This document shows, piece after piece, positions 10,976-25,500 of a DNA stretch of 64,000 bases. The notes beneath the pieces are model-generated. The model saw nothing but the letters and a program-made list of their open reading frames with translations. It was not told where the DNA came from and made no database searches. This DNA comes from Toxotes chatareus (lineage: Eukaryota; Chordata; Actinopteri; Toxotidae), in the NCBI GenBank assembly GCA_016801885.1, contig CM028889.1, positions 25,426,001 to 25,490,000 on the forward strand. The letters are read 5' to 3'. The position numbers were made by a program, and so were the translations under genes. Position 1 is the first letter of the stretch. Every line of letters starts with the position of its first letter.

Positions 10976-13900
10976 GGTTACCTATTCAGAGTGTGTTTCA
11001 TTTGAACTTGTGTAAAGCAGGAGTGATGCAGCCGCTGAGTCCATAACTGAAAACGTGAATGTGTGGAGCAGTGATCGTATCTGGGTTTTGTTGGTTTCAC
11101 ATGTAAAAACCTTCCTCTCAGTAAAACGGGCCTTTAAGTGCAGGGAAGCAGAATCTTAGGCTGTTTATCTGTTACAGGCGATCAATCAGCTGATAATGAA
11201 CCGTGAGCTCGTTATTGATAACCTGCTGACATCTTACACTGAGATCAGAGGAGGAGCTGAGTGCTGCTGGGATGTTTAAAGTCCGCTGCACATCCGGGCT
11301 GATGTCATGTGAGTTTTACTCCGGCTCCTGGTTACATAACGTGAGCAGGGCTGGGCCTGCGATGACTTCATAGGCTCTTGGCAGAGCGTGTCCATTTCTG
11401 AAGTATTTCTGGGAAGTTGTATGTGTTTCTGAAACACGAGAGCTGCTGAGAATGGTCAGCACAGACTTATACAGAACATAAACCCCTAATTGATGAACAT
11501 AACCCTAATCTGTTTCTTTAGTAACCTCATAGTGTTGAAGAATTCAACGTAATCCTTTAGGACCTAGAAACCGTGCGTGGCGCAGAGCTTAAAGACAGAG
11601 CAGAGTTTACTTTTGCCTGAGGGTAATTCAAAAATGCATGACTTGTCCCTGTGAAGTATAGAAGCTCACATTAAAGTGATCAAACGCTGGTTAAAGTTAC
11701 GTTCCCTGCGCTCCCCCTGAGGCTGCCAAACATGATTTTATCGAGTTAATATATTACTTCACCTGAGATCAGTAGATAATCTGGTTTAACAGTCACTGTA
11801 GTGTAAAAAAAGGGGGTTTCCATTGCATTTGGTGTCATGTAAATGTAATGAAATAAAGTGTTTTTTTCCCCCTTTATTCTATTTACTGTAGTGGGCAGTC
11901 ATCTGCTCTCAGTCTCAGCTTGTTTAATGCTCGTCTGTACTCTGATTAGCTTCCATCCTGCACATCTGATAAAGCCACCTGTTGAACTGCCTGCATGGTT
12001 TTTGTTGACATATTTTACTCTCCACCGTGTTCACACTTAAGTGACAAAAATCTAAACAATATTTTACCACACAACTGGACCGTAAGCCGCTGTTATAGCA
12101 TAAAAAGTCTGAAGAACTTTCTTGGCAGTGAAAGGCTGATCCATAATATCAGCATTTCAAAGTCTGACACACAGGTGCACCCATACACATAAACACGTAA
12201 CCTCTGTAATATGCTAACACAGTGGATTGAAACTCTCTGTGCACGTGCAGCAGCCCACAGGCAGGCCGGCATATTAAGTTTCCTCCCCTCCCATTATGGA
12301 ACCAGTTTGTAAGGACCCTGTTTTCATCGACCATCCTGTTTCTTGTATCTCTTTTCACCCCAAATAGCAACCCTCATCCTTTGCTCCACAAACAAAGGAG
12401 CATTAGACCGTGAAGCAGCCTGGACTTTAGTGAGGGAAATATTAGAGGAAGCAAGCAATTTGGATGTTTCCAGACCCTGAACAACTGTTTTCCTATGCGG
12501 TTGTCACCAGGCCTTAAAGAGTTACTGTCTGTTATTCTTCAGTGTTGGAAATGGAAACGTGTCATATGTGATGGTTCTAGTTCATTTGAGTGGAAAGTCG
12601 CTTCATGAACTTTTGAATGTGTTGTGGATTTTATTCTTCTTTACTTAAATCACTGTATTATGATGCGGTTTAGATGGACACGATACAGCAGGACACACTG
12701 ATTGTGTCGGTTCCTGGCCACAACAGTGTCGCAATGTTTTCTCTGTCCCAGTAACAACTGGAATAGTCTGCGATCAAAGAGATCGTTGGGTAGAGGTCAC
12801 ATCTTTGTTTCCCTGGCCGGACGTGGATGAAACAGAGACCATCTGGGAAACGGCTTACATCCACATGGTTCGGCCTGAACCACAGTCCACTCAGAGGGTA
12901 AACTTTGCTCATCCCTGCCTCAGAGACGGATCATTTGCTGCTTTGCAGTCTCTGTCGTTGTTTATAAAACTGTCCGTCTCCGAAGGCGTTCAGAGCTGTA
13001 CATCTTGATGTTGAAACTTGACATTAGCTCAGCATTGTGACATGGCTTTCTAGCAGCCTTGTGGGCTCCGTACAGTCAGGGTTTGCCCTTTGGCTGGGCT
13101 TATATTGCAGAAATCTGCGGTTAGACTGCTGCTGAGCGGTGCAGGCTCTGCCCATTCGGTGCAGAATCCAGAGCCATGGAATTCATTATAACACTGTGTG
13201 CTTTACAAGAATCCAGCTGTTTGTCAACAAAATGCCATGTGGTTGTGAGATGTAAATTTATAGTGGCCTAAGTGGTGGTTTACACATTTGGGTTAATGTG
13301 TGAACGGTACACAGAGCCGCCAGTCAGTCAGCCATGAGAAGTCAGAGAGGTCAGACAAGAGTGGCGGCTTTCTCTGAGCATAGAGATAATACGGAGCAGA
13401 GCTTAAGAAGTTGGTGAAAATAATGAAGAAATTCCACTCTCCCTGCTGATCCCTCCAGTTCTCTGCCTTTTGTAGATGCCCTCCTTCCCCTCTTACTGGC
13501 CCCCTGTGCCTAGTTTATCCTGATCCCTGTGTTATGGGAAGGGACAGGCAGTACTTCAGGGAGCGCCCTCCAAACCTCGGCTCATGTGAGGCCGTGCTCT
13601 GAGCGGGCCGGGGTGTTATCTATATAAGGTAAAAAACAAGAAAAGAGCCTCAGATCAGAGTGAGGGAGAGCAACTGATCGGCAGATAAAAGAAAAATGAA
13701 ACATAAACACGAGGCACTGAGGCCCACCTTTGATGTGCACATCCACAGATCCTCTGCTGCCAGCTGCCTTTTCTGTGCATGGATCGCGCGTCGGCCGACC
13801 TACGGAGAGGAATCACTGTAAAACTCACAAAAAAACACACATTTTCTCTTCTTTGTTGGTCCCTTTGAAATCTGGCACTCTCAGGGAACAATAGTCATTT

Positions 13901-16900
13901 CCATAGTGATCTCTACAAAGCTCTACAAAGGGTTTTATCAACTTTCAGCTCAGTGTTTTGGTTGTACAGCTGTAACTTTGCTGTTTTTCTCTCACCACAT
14001 GCAGCAGCCAGCTGAGCATAAAAACACTGATAAACCCAGTGTACATCACCTGCCAAGCAAGAAGAACCACATATTTCTCTCAGGAGTTGGTGGAAACCAA
14101 AACAGAGCTAAAAGGAAATGCTACTTAAAGTGAATGCCAATGTTGCTCCGTCAGCCAATGCTTCTTCAAATCAGCTAATAGCTTTACTTGGACACCACTT
14201 AAACTACAGTCATGTTGTTTATTAGAGGGTAATGGAACATAAAGAGGATGGACAGAGTCCGTCAGTGGATCAGAAAGAACTTTCCCCTGTAGCTGAGGGA
14301 TTTAGAAATGGATGCCGCCTGTCACTGAGGGAATATTTCCCGTAGTGTTATTGGCACATGCTGCGCAAAACATCTTTCTATATTAATCATGCATTTGATT
14401 AGATGGAGCACACTTCAGCTCGTCATAAGCAAAGCACAGAAATGTCAAACTCCAAATGAAACACTACCCCTATGGGAATATTCGCTTCAGGAAACTCTAT
14501 ATTCTCTCACTATAAAGTACAATGCAGCTGCTCAGATTGGGTTCACTGCTTCGGGAAGACTTGAATCTCAGGCTTCCGGGTGACTTCTGATATTTAGGCA
14601 GGCAGGGCGGCCAGGATGCCAGGGGCCATGTTAAAAGGATACCCAGTTGTTTGGGGGGGTTCAGTTTCCCTGTATGACAGTTGAGACTGACAGCATCACT
14701 CTAAGACACCGGAGGCCTCTATGGAACCGAAGCCGCTGCCTCAGCAGCTTTGTGGAAATGCCTACGGTTGAAACATGTAATTGTAGTAGAGTGCGGGGTG
14801 TTCAGTAACACAGCGTCCCTTCTGATATGATTTGTAGATTTGATGGTCAGCTGTGTTGCATTTATGGCTCCACACCCTCCTGTGATACATGTGAGAAGTG
14901 TTTACCACAGCACTGGGGCACCAGGTTTGTATTAATCCACTGCTGAAAATAGTCCCCCAACAAATGCAGACCATACTTGAGCTGCAGTTAAATTTCCATT
15001 TATAGGCTGATCATGGATCATTATCGTGGTAGAACCCTGCAACACCCATAACACTGTAGATCATCTCGGTGTCCTAAATGGCAGCTATGGCCCTGAACAT
15101 ATTTAATGTTGAGAAATCAAAATACTGTCTGTTTCTGTACCATATTGTGTGTGGTCAGCAGTGATGGTGTGCTGAAGTACGGGTCAGGTTGAGACTCACC
15201 TACAGACACACATACACACATGAACACACACACACTCAAACATACATACGCACTCCTGCCTCTCTGACAGACACACCCTCCTAAACCACTATATGCTGCA
15301 AGAGCTGTTTGTTCAGCTGGACCCGGGGATCCTCCTCTTCTTGCAGGAGTTGGGAAGTTAAATTCCATAGTTTCACAGAACCCTCTCTGGGGTCCGGGGC
15401 ACCGATGGCAACGGCATACAGCAAACAGATGTTGTATTTTTCAGCCCTGATTTGCTGTTTGGGGGTGGGACCTTGGGAGCGATGGAGAGCAGATTTAAGG
15501 GCTTGTGTGTTTTTATTACTTGGCTGCTGCTCCCACAGGTGCTTTAGGGGAAAGAGCCCAACTTGCTTGTTATGATTATGTCCCTGCTCTTCCTGAAAAT
15601 GAGCCTGTTTTTTTCTTTTTTGTTTTGGTTGTGTTTTTGGTCAAACTGAGACTCTGTGTAAAATTACAGGAAATATACTGAAGTGTTTCCACTGAGTCCT
15701 GAGAGAGTGCAGAGTCAGTGATAACAGCTCAGGGTCATTTATTATCTTTCACTCACACGCTCTGCTTCACAGCATGCTTTTAGTTTGAATTTCAGTGCTG
15801 TTGCTGGAAAATGTAATTGTGTAGCTCAGCATTTGTGCCGACTTTGCAGAGCTGTGAGTGGATCTGTAGTGGAAATGGGCTCTCTCCAAACTGAAGTTGA
15901 AATTTGCTCTCAGTCTGATCTTGGGATTTGTAAGGGCGGGTGTAGCCTCGGTCTGACTTGTCCTGTGGTCTGTGTCTGACTGCAGTTTGTAGAGAAAAGC
16001 CATCTGGTGGAATTTGGACACCATTAGGAACAGCTTGTCTCTGTGAAGATAACTTTTTCCTTTGCCACCTCTGCTGTGCGCCGGTGGTCTCGTGCATGTA
16101 GCCACCCAAACTGGCTGGAGAGCACACACCCAAAACTGTGCAGGAAAGGAAAACACTCCTCAGTCCACATGTTACAACCAGAAAGGACTCATTCATAAAT
16201 AAATACATGACCATTTACTCTTCGCTAGGTGAATTTATAGTTATATCAGATTTTTAAAGATTGGTTAAAACGTAGTGGACTGTGGTTATAAAGCAACAAT
16301 TCTGTGTGAAGCGGTTAGCAGTGTGGTAAATTAAAACTTCGGAGTAATTTGCCATTTGGCCTCAGGGCTGGATGATTGATGTGTGTATGCACAGGCAGTG
16401 TATTTAATTTCCTCGGCTGATGTTGTCAGGTGAGCTATGTGTAGGTTTTATAAAGGACTTTTAAATTACGTTTGCCTGTTCCTTAATGTTTGCTTTGATA
16501 AACAGTCTGTTTTCTTATGTAACTCAACTCGACTTTTACAGTGATCTGTAGTTATTTTCATTCACATCAGTCTTTCATGTTTATTTTTCCATGGCGTTAA
16601 AAGAACCGACTGAGCTGAAACCCTGTGGGTATATTTTTCTTGTTTGTCCACTGCTAAAGTCTCTAGCACGTGTATTTGGGGGGTCTGAGGGCTGAAGAGG
16701 AACATGCTTTTGGCCAGAAGTGCCCTAAACAGCAATTGTCCATTCGTAGCTTAGCAGCATTAACTAGTCACAGTAGGTCTGTCATGATCCGGATTTGTTC
16801 ACATGTTAAATGAGGTTGTCTTTTTTTTTTTTTTAGCCCTTTCAAAACCAAAAATACGAGAGCAAAAGTTTGGTCCTCCGTCATCGCTGCCCTGATGTAA

Positions 16901-19900
16901 GCTGTTAGCATTAGCATGTCCTAGCTTACAGCATGCGGTAGTAACCAAGCATTACTTCCAAAGCAAGGAGCACACATTAACTAACAAGGTTATATTAGTC
17001 TGTGGGGCTACAGGCTATGTTAATGAAAAGTCCCAGTCATGACAGACTGGTTTCCTCACTGTGTGGAAGCTGCATCTTGATGCCACTAGACTTTAGGCTA
17101 ATGTTAGCCTTAGGCTAACATTTGATTGAGAAGCACCTGGATCAGCGCTCGAATTAGCCTTTCTGTTCATAAAAGAAGAAGTCTTGACTTGACTTGTTTG
17201 TGACTAAACACTCGACATGCTGAATACTCTATTTCTGAGTGGCCTGCATTCTCATGGGCTCTGACTTGCGTAAAACTGTCACCACATGCCAACAAAGTGT
17301 GTCATGGATGCCATGGCTTTGGCTGCACCCACTCATTTTACATCATGACATTACAACAGGACCCATAATTACCAAAATGCTGCTACTGCAATTTTGTGGT
17401 GGGCACAGGAGCACAGCGTCAGGACATAGGAGAGACAAGAGACACAGCTCCTCAGAGGAGACAAAAACAGTGTAAGCCAATGACAAATGGTTAATTTTAG
17501 AAAAGAAACAAACAAAATGTCAGATCTAAAGGACATAGCTGCTGCTTTATAGCCACAAAGAAAATTTGCTCTTTCAGCTTGATGACGCCTGTCCCTCGTG
17601 AACCACCGAGATTTTAGTGCTTATTGGCATCCAGTCCTCAGGCCTGCCATTCATGAAGCACTTAGATGGGAGAGCCCTCCAGGGACAGCAGGCTATTCAA
17701 GAGTCAGGCCTGCTTTCTTTCCTGGGCTTTTACCCCGGACCATTTTTTTTTTTATCTTTCTCAGTGAACTTTCCCTGGGATAGAGCCACATTCAGAGCGC
17801 GGCGACCCGACACATGAGCTGTGCCCTGTCGGATGCCTGAGTCTGGCATCTGTAAAATCGTGTCCAAGAGAAACTCCCCAGAGAACACGCGTGTAGAGAT
17901 TACAGTGAGGTGAAGATATTTGGTTCCTGTTTGGGACAGTCTCACAACGTATGCTGGATGATAAGATTTCCTCTGAGGGGCAGTAAAGCAAAGTTGTTTC
18001 TAATGTAGTGAAAAACAACCCTGCTACTTTTCAGCCACAGTACTCTCAAGAGATTCGTCTGAGCTGAAAAAAAAGCCCAGTATTAAATTATCAAGATGTT
18101 TTTCTGATATCCTGCTGTAATCAACTCATAGTGTGTTTTCTTTCATTCTTTTTCATGCCTGCCACCCCCCCCTCGACTTCCTGCTGGTTTCTGCTCATGA
18201 TCAATAGGTAAGTATTGATTAAATTAATATTTGCAGTACATCTGGAACCAATCTGTAAATTTAAACAAATAACTGTTTTGTTTTTGTACATTTTGGTAGT
18301 TAGTTTTTCCCACTGCTGCTCAGACACACATCTGCACAGGACTCATGGTTCATTGCAAGGTTATACTTGAGTTTTCTTTCCACAGCTGAGGTATGGTGAG
18401 TTGTGAAAGAGCACACCCTCTCCTGAACACATGTCCCCATGCATATGTGCCCATTTCCATGGAGACACAGAGTTTAAAATGAGACAGACAATGGCATCCT
18501 TTTTGTCACTTGCTGGCATGAGTTGAAATGAGGAGTCAGCGTGGCGCTAACGTCCCTGGCTCGGCTCATTCGCTCCTGCTTGTTGATGCTTTCCACACTG
18601 CTGTGCTGAGGAGTAAACACACACCTCTCTGTTATTGGCTCATTCAGTGAACAGGCGAGTTCACACACCGACAGTTAGACAGCAGGTCACCACTTAAGCC
18701 GAATCATCTTAAACAGTGTGTGTTATATTTGTATTCCAGGCTAACAATAGAAAGGCACATGTGGTAAACTCCCACAGTGCCCTGGGAGAGAGGAGAGAGG
18801 ATCGCACTGATTTTCAGAAGCTGTTTTGTTCGTGTCCTCACAGCAAAATAAGTGCTCCTCTTCCTTTATGTCAAACCTGACACCAATGAAACATAACTTT
18901 CTTTGCGGGATTTTCCTCATAAATGATGCCAGCCTAAACGCCTCACGGACAACTTGTGTGTTTTGGTGCTGTCTGCTGTTGGAAGGCACCAGGAACTGGT
19001 ATGGCCTGATCCTCTCCATTGTTTCCACTCAAAGGGCTGCTGGGTTTGCTCCCTGCATATCCAGCCTTCCTGCCAGCAGCTGGTTTGTGTTGATCCAGCC
19101 AGGGCCTCCGGTTCATTCTCTCTCCGAGCTGAATCCCATCAGGCCGAGATGTTTGAGGGATGGCTCAGCTCAGCTCAGCTCGGTCCTGCCAGCTCAGCCT
19201 AATGCTGATCCCTCCTAATGACTTTCCCGCAGACACACACAGGTCACTCGCCTACGAAGCTGACCTCAGTCTTACCATATCTGTCAGTTAAAGAGAGGTT
19301 TCCATTGCAGTCGTCCGACGCACATTCTGCCCTCGTTGTCTCTTTCCAAACCACACCTTCCCCCGTGTCTGTGTTCTGGGTTTCCTTTTTCCCCTCGTTG
19401 TGTTTCCCTCCCTTCACAGTCTGTCTGTTCTGCTTATTGTGCTCCATGTGAGCGGTGAGTGATGCCAGTAAACTGGTGAAACCAGAGTCTGAGGCTCACA
19501 CGGCCCAGTGTTTACACAGGAAACTGTGTGGAGAAAACTTTCTGCGATTAAGCTGCTCAGACACTTATATAACAGTCTGCATATTCTGGTACCTTGAGCC
19601 AGGTTACAAAGCTGTTGTCCAAATGTGTGAGGTTTCTCCTGACGGTGGTAATGTGCCACTGTTCACATACACCTGCACACTCGTACATATACATATACAC
19701 ATGTGCTGCGTGTACATATGTATGTTAACTAGTGCATCAATCACTTCACTGTTTCCATAACCTCTGCAGCTCTGCCTGTGACCCGAGACCGGAGCGTTGT
19801 ACAGACGTGTACCCTCTGACCCCTCGGCCTGTCACACACTGAATAACCAGCAAATGAATGAGCAGCTGCACAAAACACTGGACGTGCTTCTGTTGTTGGG

Positions 19901-21307
19901 AGCTGCTTTTTGTGTAAAAGGTTGATGATGGCAAACACTGTGCAGTGAGTGCACTGTCCCTCTGTCAGAGTGTAAGACCAAGGTTGTTCTTGTTGTCCCT
20001 AGACTCTGACTTATTCTCATTCTTGATTGATTGCAATAATTAATCAGAGCGGCAGGCCCCATTATCTTGTCTTGATATTAGTAATATTCACTGTTCAGAC
20101 TGCTGTCCATCTAAATGTGTTTCAATTCGTCGTGAAATTAGAAACGTCTCCACGTCTTATGCTGCAGTATCATGGATGTGGTTTTGTTTTGAAGTTACGT
20201 AACATGTACAGCACAGAGGCAGCACGATGGACACTTTATTATAGTGACACACGGGAACAAAAAGCTCAGTGAAGCGTGTTGGTTTGGCGGTGAAACAACC
20301 CGATGAAAGATTAATCTCCATTGCTATTCTTTTCTTGTTTTCCTTGGCTTTGTACGTATGGAAAGGTAAATTCCACTCATCCTGTCTGGCCACAGAGAAA
20401 ACACTTTTGTTTCACCTTTTTAAATGCAGCCATATTCCCGTAAGTACTCAGGCCCGTGTTGACAGAGCTGACCGTGCAGAGGCTGCTCACTTTACTTTTC
20501 CCTTGTTCTGACTTCAAGGTTTTTCATTATCCTCCACCTCGTGGTTAACACTGGCCTTACTTCCAGTAAAGCCAGGAACTCACTCTCTTTGTTACACTCC
20601 TACCGAGAGTTCCCGCCTTTCTTGAGGTGCCTGCGAGACGGGAGCGCAGACTGAACAAATGCAGGAGGTCAAAGGACACACATTTTCATTTGTGAGACTA
20701 ATAGGCCAGGTGTACCTGGAGGGTATGGAAAACTCAGAGAGCTTTTTTCAGCAGGGACCAGCCCAGACACACCCCTTCCTCCTCCTCTGCAGAGGCTGGG
20801 CATTAGTGTGTGTGAGCACTTCAAAGGTCTAGCGAAAGCAGAGACCCGGGCCAAGCTCAGCGGGAGAGCCATTACAGCCCAATAGGAGTCAGCTGTGACC
20901 TCAAAGACCATTAAATGATGTGATATGAGAGGGTGTGCTGCAGCCTCCCGGAGGCCTCTGCAGCAAATCAGGAGGACAGAGCTGTAAAATGAACTGCATG
21001 CTGATTTAAGGGGTGATGGAATTTTAAGTATGCTTCGGAGAATGGGCTGTTACTTTTTATTCTTAAACAATTTTTTGTTCTATTATTCCTAAATGTGGTG
21101 CATTAACAACCCTGAAGGACTGCCTCTTACTTGTCCTAGGATATTTTCCCAGACTAGTATGTGCACTAAAAGCCCACAGCACCAACAGAAAGTTATTGTT
21201 GTCTGTACTTTTTTTATGAACTAACTGTAAACATGAGAGGATGGATTGTTTTTATCATTATGAATTTTAAAAGCCAATATCTTTACCCAGAATAATAGAA
21301 GAGGCCG

Positions 21308-21331
21308 AGTGAGTGAGTGAGTGAGTGAGTG
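21308..21331 (+). repeat. (GTGA)n microsatellite
   Basis: About six tandem GTGA units (gtgagtgagtgagtgagtga). Simple repeat with no sign of function. Confidence 0.85.
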
Positions 21332-22149
21332 GCCAATGAGCTGGTGATCAGTGTTTACTGATGTGAGCTGACCTCCCAGTCTGTACGTACAGACCTAATA
21401 ATGAGATGTTTAGAGGTAAAGAGTTGGTGAATACAGGCCACGACCCCTGCTGACCCCGCTGAGTGTGCATGTGAAACATAGAAAAGTGAAATGCAGCCTC
21501 TGTTGGCTGGGAGTTGCTCTCGTTCACAGTGTTTGTCATGCTGTGGCTTTGCTTTTCATCACTCAGAAAGTGTGAGTCAAAGAGCGGATGCTGGTAAACA
21601 AAAGGTCAGGTTGTGTGGAGAGGACAGGTCAACAGCACTTGCAGAGGGTTTGTTGATGGTGAAGATCTGCGTTTTTAATCAGGGCAGATCTCCTTACAGT
21701 AAATTCCAGAGGAGTTCATGGTTTTCACTCTGGCTGATAAGTGTAAATCAAGATTTAATTACAGCAAACTGGGAATTTCTGCGGAGACTCCCACTTTTCC
21801 TGTTTGAGCTGTTCACTGTGACTTATGAGTAATTGCATTGCATAACTGCAAGAACTCAGTTCTCCCTGAACGCGTGGAGGCTGATACTAACTGCTGCAAT
21901 TCTTTAGCAACATTTTTTTATTTATTTCAGTCTGCTTTTTATTACCCGTGTAACCTCTACCAGCTCTGGGAATTAATGTATCGTGGGAGGAAAAGCTGTT
22001 TAAACAGCAGGGTCAGATTTCAGAATTGTAGTTAGCTTTGTCCTTAGTACTTTGCTAACTCTCGGCTAGTTGTGAAAATAAGTCCATATGCATGAATTTG
22101 TAGACATTTAATCACTGTCTTCGTGTGGGTGCTAACTTTCAATTTTATG

Positions 22150-22595
22150 TTAAAGTAGCAATAAATGATTTTATTGGTCACTGGAGGGCAGTGAAACGAG
22201 CGGTAAACTCAACGGTGACATATAATCACCTTATAAAGTTGTTACGGTGAACGTGTTAGCTAACATGCCTGTTTACACACAGTTAGAGTAGACGCAGAGC
22301 AACATTAGTATTAAGTTGGAGTTGTGTTTCTGGACACATCGCACAATGTGTAAGACCCATATTCACTCCTCAGGAAAATATCTGGATCTTTATCTGCTAA
22401 ATGCTGTGCTATGTTCACTAGCTAAATGCTAACTTTGTGTGTCTATGGTTTGGTGCCGGGCAGGCAGCGTGCGACAGGTTTAGCAGAGCTGTTGCACTGA
22501 ACATTGTTCTGTAGAGCTGGAGGGAAATGTAGAGTCTGGGATAATTATTTGTAGGTTCCTCACTAAGAGTAGCCCCTTTCACACTGCACATCCGT
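22150..22595. mobile_element. Decayed dispersed teleost repeat
   Basis: The run includes AGGAAAATATCTGGATCTTT, TCTGCTAAATGCTGTGCTAT, TTTGGTGCCGGGCAGGCAGC and ends in CCTTTCACACTGCACAT. I recognise this order of motifs from a repeat found many times in percomorph genomes, but I do not recall its class or name. No ORF and no clear terminal repeats are visible, so boundaries are approximate. Confidence 0.45.
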
Positions 22596-25500
22596 TACTC
22601 AGGACTCTTGTCCTTTGCTCAGAAACACGGCCAAGTTCAATGTCACAGAAATGTGTTGTGACGCTCTAACAAAACTGCCTGCTCATTACTGTGCTATAAA
22701 ACACACCACACACTCTCATGAACACTCCACATGCTGTAAAATCTTTACAAAGGAAACGTCAGGCATCGTAACACATCCGCCCCCCCAAAAACAAAAACCC
22801 GCTCTCTCCTCAGAGTAAGAGATCTTCTTGTTGGCATCCAGCCTGCCCTGCGATATGTACCACTCTGGAGGTTTCAAAATGGAAAGTATTTCAAAGTCAC
22901 CGCAGCCTGCTGTTGGACTTTGTAGTGGTAATATGAAGCAGCTGAGAAAACAGGCCTCAGTCGTACACCACTTCTCTTCTACGACTCTGAACGCTGGGTG
23001 ATCTTCGGGAGGATTTCAGTGTCAGGAAATGTCCAATGTGCAGCAGCGTGGTTTCAGATATTATCCAAAATAATTCTTCGTCAGAGCGGTTTAAGCACTC
23101 TGTGTGTGTGTGTGTGTGTGTGTGTTTAGGAAATGAATAAACATCAGAAATTTTATAGCTGTGTTGGGGAGCGTGTCACAAGAGGGAAGCTTTGAGGTTC
23201 AAGTTTTAAGTGATGTGGGTTTGAGATTATTTTCCTGTTGCTGAAATATATTTTCTGTCTACCCAAACTATTTATATGGAGCCCACTGTGTTGGTGCATT
23301 ACCATGTTGTTTCAGATACTGTAGTCGCTCTCTATAGGGTAACACGGAGCCCTTGTATCTCATTATTTGCCATCAGCAGAATGTTGTGTTTGCTTTTTTT
23401 TTTACAATGGAAAGTCTGATATCTGATGGGATTTCCCCATCAGCTCCTTCTTCATTTCCACCCTTGCTGTACCTCCCAGCACATAAGCAGACAGACAGTT
23501 TGGCGGTCCAGGCTCTGATCCAGAATCTGAGCGTAGAGCAACGTCTCCTGAATCACCGCTACGATTTAATTTCACCACCAGACGAGTTTTCGTGTGTGGG
23601 CTCGCGGCACTGCCAGCGCGTGCTGACGTCCTGACCTCAAGTCAGGAAATACAAGCGGACTTTAGTGCACTGCAATTAAACAAGAGCAGTTTCACACACC
23701 TGCATCTGTTTTCCTCCACTGGTGATGTCATACTCTTATGTTAAATTTCACTGTGTCCAACTAAAGATTTAATTAAACAGAACGGTTTACAAGCCTATAA
23801 ATAGAATCAGCTGTCATGATAAGCCTATTTTTCATTTCTCAGCCAGGTAATTAACTGACTGAGGGACAGTAAAGAACTTCAGGAAGCAAACTGGTTTGAT
23901 TACAGCTTAGCAGCCCTTTGCTGTGGTACCTGCAGGCAGCTGAGAGCAGCAACAATGGCTCATTTACCCCCCCCCAACAGGCCTCCCGGTTCCCAGCATC
24001 ACATTCCAAGCAGAGGTCACGAGGCCCACCTGCTATCCCACATCAAAGCTCCAGGTGAGGTGAGGGAGAGCCCATCTAAATAGGTGGGGTGGGATAAACA
24101 TGCAGGAAGAGAGAGAGGGAGAAGGGAAGATATGAATGATACACTCTGATAAAATGAGCACAATCAGCACATTTTAATTTGTCCTCAAAATGTCAATAAA
24201 TTGCTGGAGACGCGTATTTGTCCTTGATGACATTTAAAAAAATATATGAAATGTCTTGTATTTAAGAAGAGATTCTGAATTGTGCTGAAATTATTTGCCA
24301 GTCTTGTTTGTTTTGTTTTTTTGTTTTTTCTACATAATAATTAAGCAACAGTAATTATTGATTAAGTCTTTCACTACAAAATGGCAAATATTTGTTGGGT
24401 CTTGCTTCTGAAATGTTTTTCTAAAACATTTTACATGATTGCAGATTGAATATAAGTTGGCTGGGGACTGAAAAGCTGCAGATGTCAAGACTTTCCTGAC
24501 TTTTAGCACCATGTATTCATCCTGTACTTCCCACAATGCATCTTGACATCATTTTTCATTAGACAATACTATCATATTTCCAGACTGTAGAAAGCTCTCC
24601 TCAGACCCACAGAACACATTGTACAACTGTTTTCACTGGTTACACATGTGCTTGCTCATCGACGTTATCATTATCATTTCGACATTTCAGCCACTTACAT
24701 CCCAGACCTAGCTGTCGTGCAGATTCCTTTCGGTTTTCTTTCCTTCAGAGGAGCTTCGAGCTTTAGCGTTGTCTCCTTACTGAATATAAACAATCTTGTG
24801 CTCCACCTGCTGTAGTGGGTCAGCAGCAGCAGTGATCAGCTGGGAGGATGTGGGCTCAGAGAGGATTACCGGGGAGACGGGTATTATTCTGTGCCTACTG
24901 GCACTGGGACTCTTCTCTTTGTGTTTTACTAATCAGACCTCAGAGAGACTTTCTCCAGCAGCCAGCACTCAGCGGAACAGCAGCATTGTTTTTTCGGGGG
25001 CCAGGCTTTCATCAGTGACTAGTGACTAACAGTTCTCTCTGAAATGTGATTAGTGTCTGTGTTCACGCCGTTTGTTGCTTGAGTCAGGTGAGTGGCATCC
25101 TTTCTGTCGTTTGCTGTTGTGCTGCTAATGAAATGCATGAGGCTCCTCATCTGAAAACGATGCTGCAGATGTTTGTTCTCAGTGTCATTGTTGAATGATT
25201 TGAGTGACGCAGGCTGTTTTGTTTACGACCTCGTCTTATTTCCTGTACAGCACAACACTGGATTTGTATTGTTATGTTGTTCAGAGCACATGAATTCTTG
25301 ACCCAAAGACTGAATCACAATGACACATTGGTACTTAAATGACATAATATTTGAGGAAATGAGACGAGTATCCTCTGTCCTGCTCATCCTTCGGCATTCC
25401 TCTACACCCTCCGTGATCCTCCATTGTGGGTTAAGCGGTCAGTGTTGTTTCAGCGGTTTGGATTAACACTCAGACTCTCCTGTAGCAGACCATAAACAGA

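Larger units (their letters stand above)
10840..22149 (+). other. nhs large intron, third part
   Basis: Over 11 kb with no recognisable exon on either strand. It holds the CCAAT/TATA cluster at 10900, a second TATA-like site (TATATAAG at about 13621) next to a GC-rich run, short CTCAG repeats at about 19162-19180, and a (GTGA)n tract at 21308-21331. A 16880-17120 stretch rich in GTTAGC/GCTAAC words resembles decayed dispersed fish repeats, with no clear ends. The open frames (up to 140 aa on the minus strand near 15800-16200) are not conserved-looking. Confidence 0.6.

Noticed and set aside
15767..16214. Two overlapping minus-strand frames of 129 and 140 aa
   Set aside because: Both overlap in different frames with no domain; inside the large nhs intron, so at most chance.
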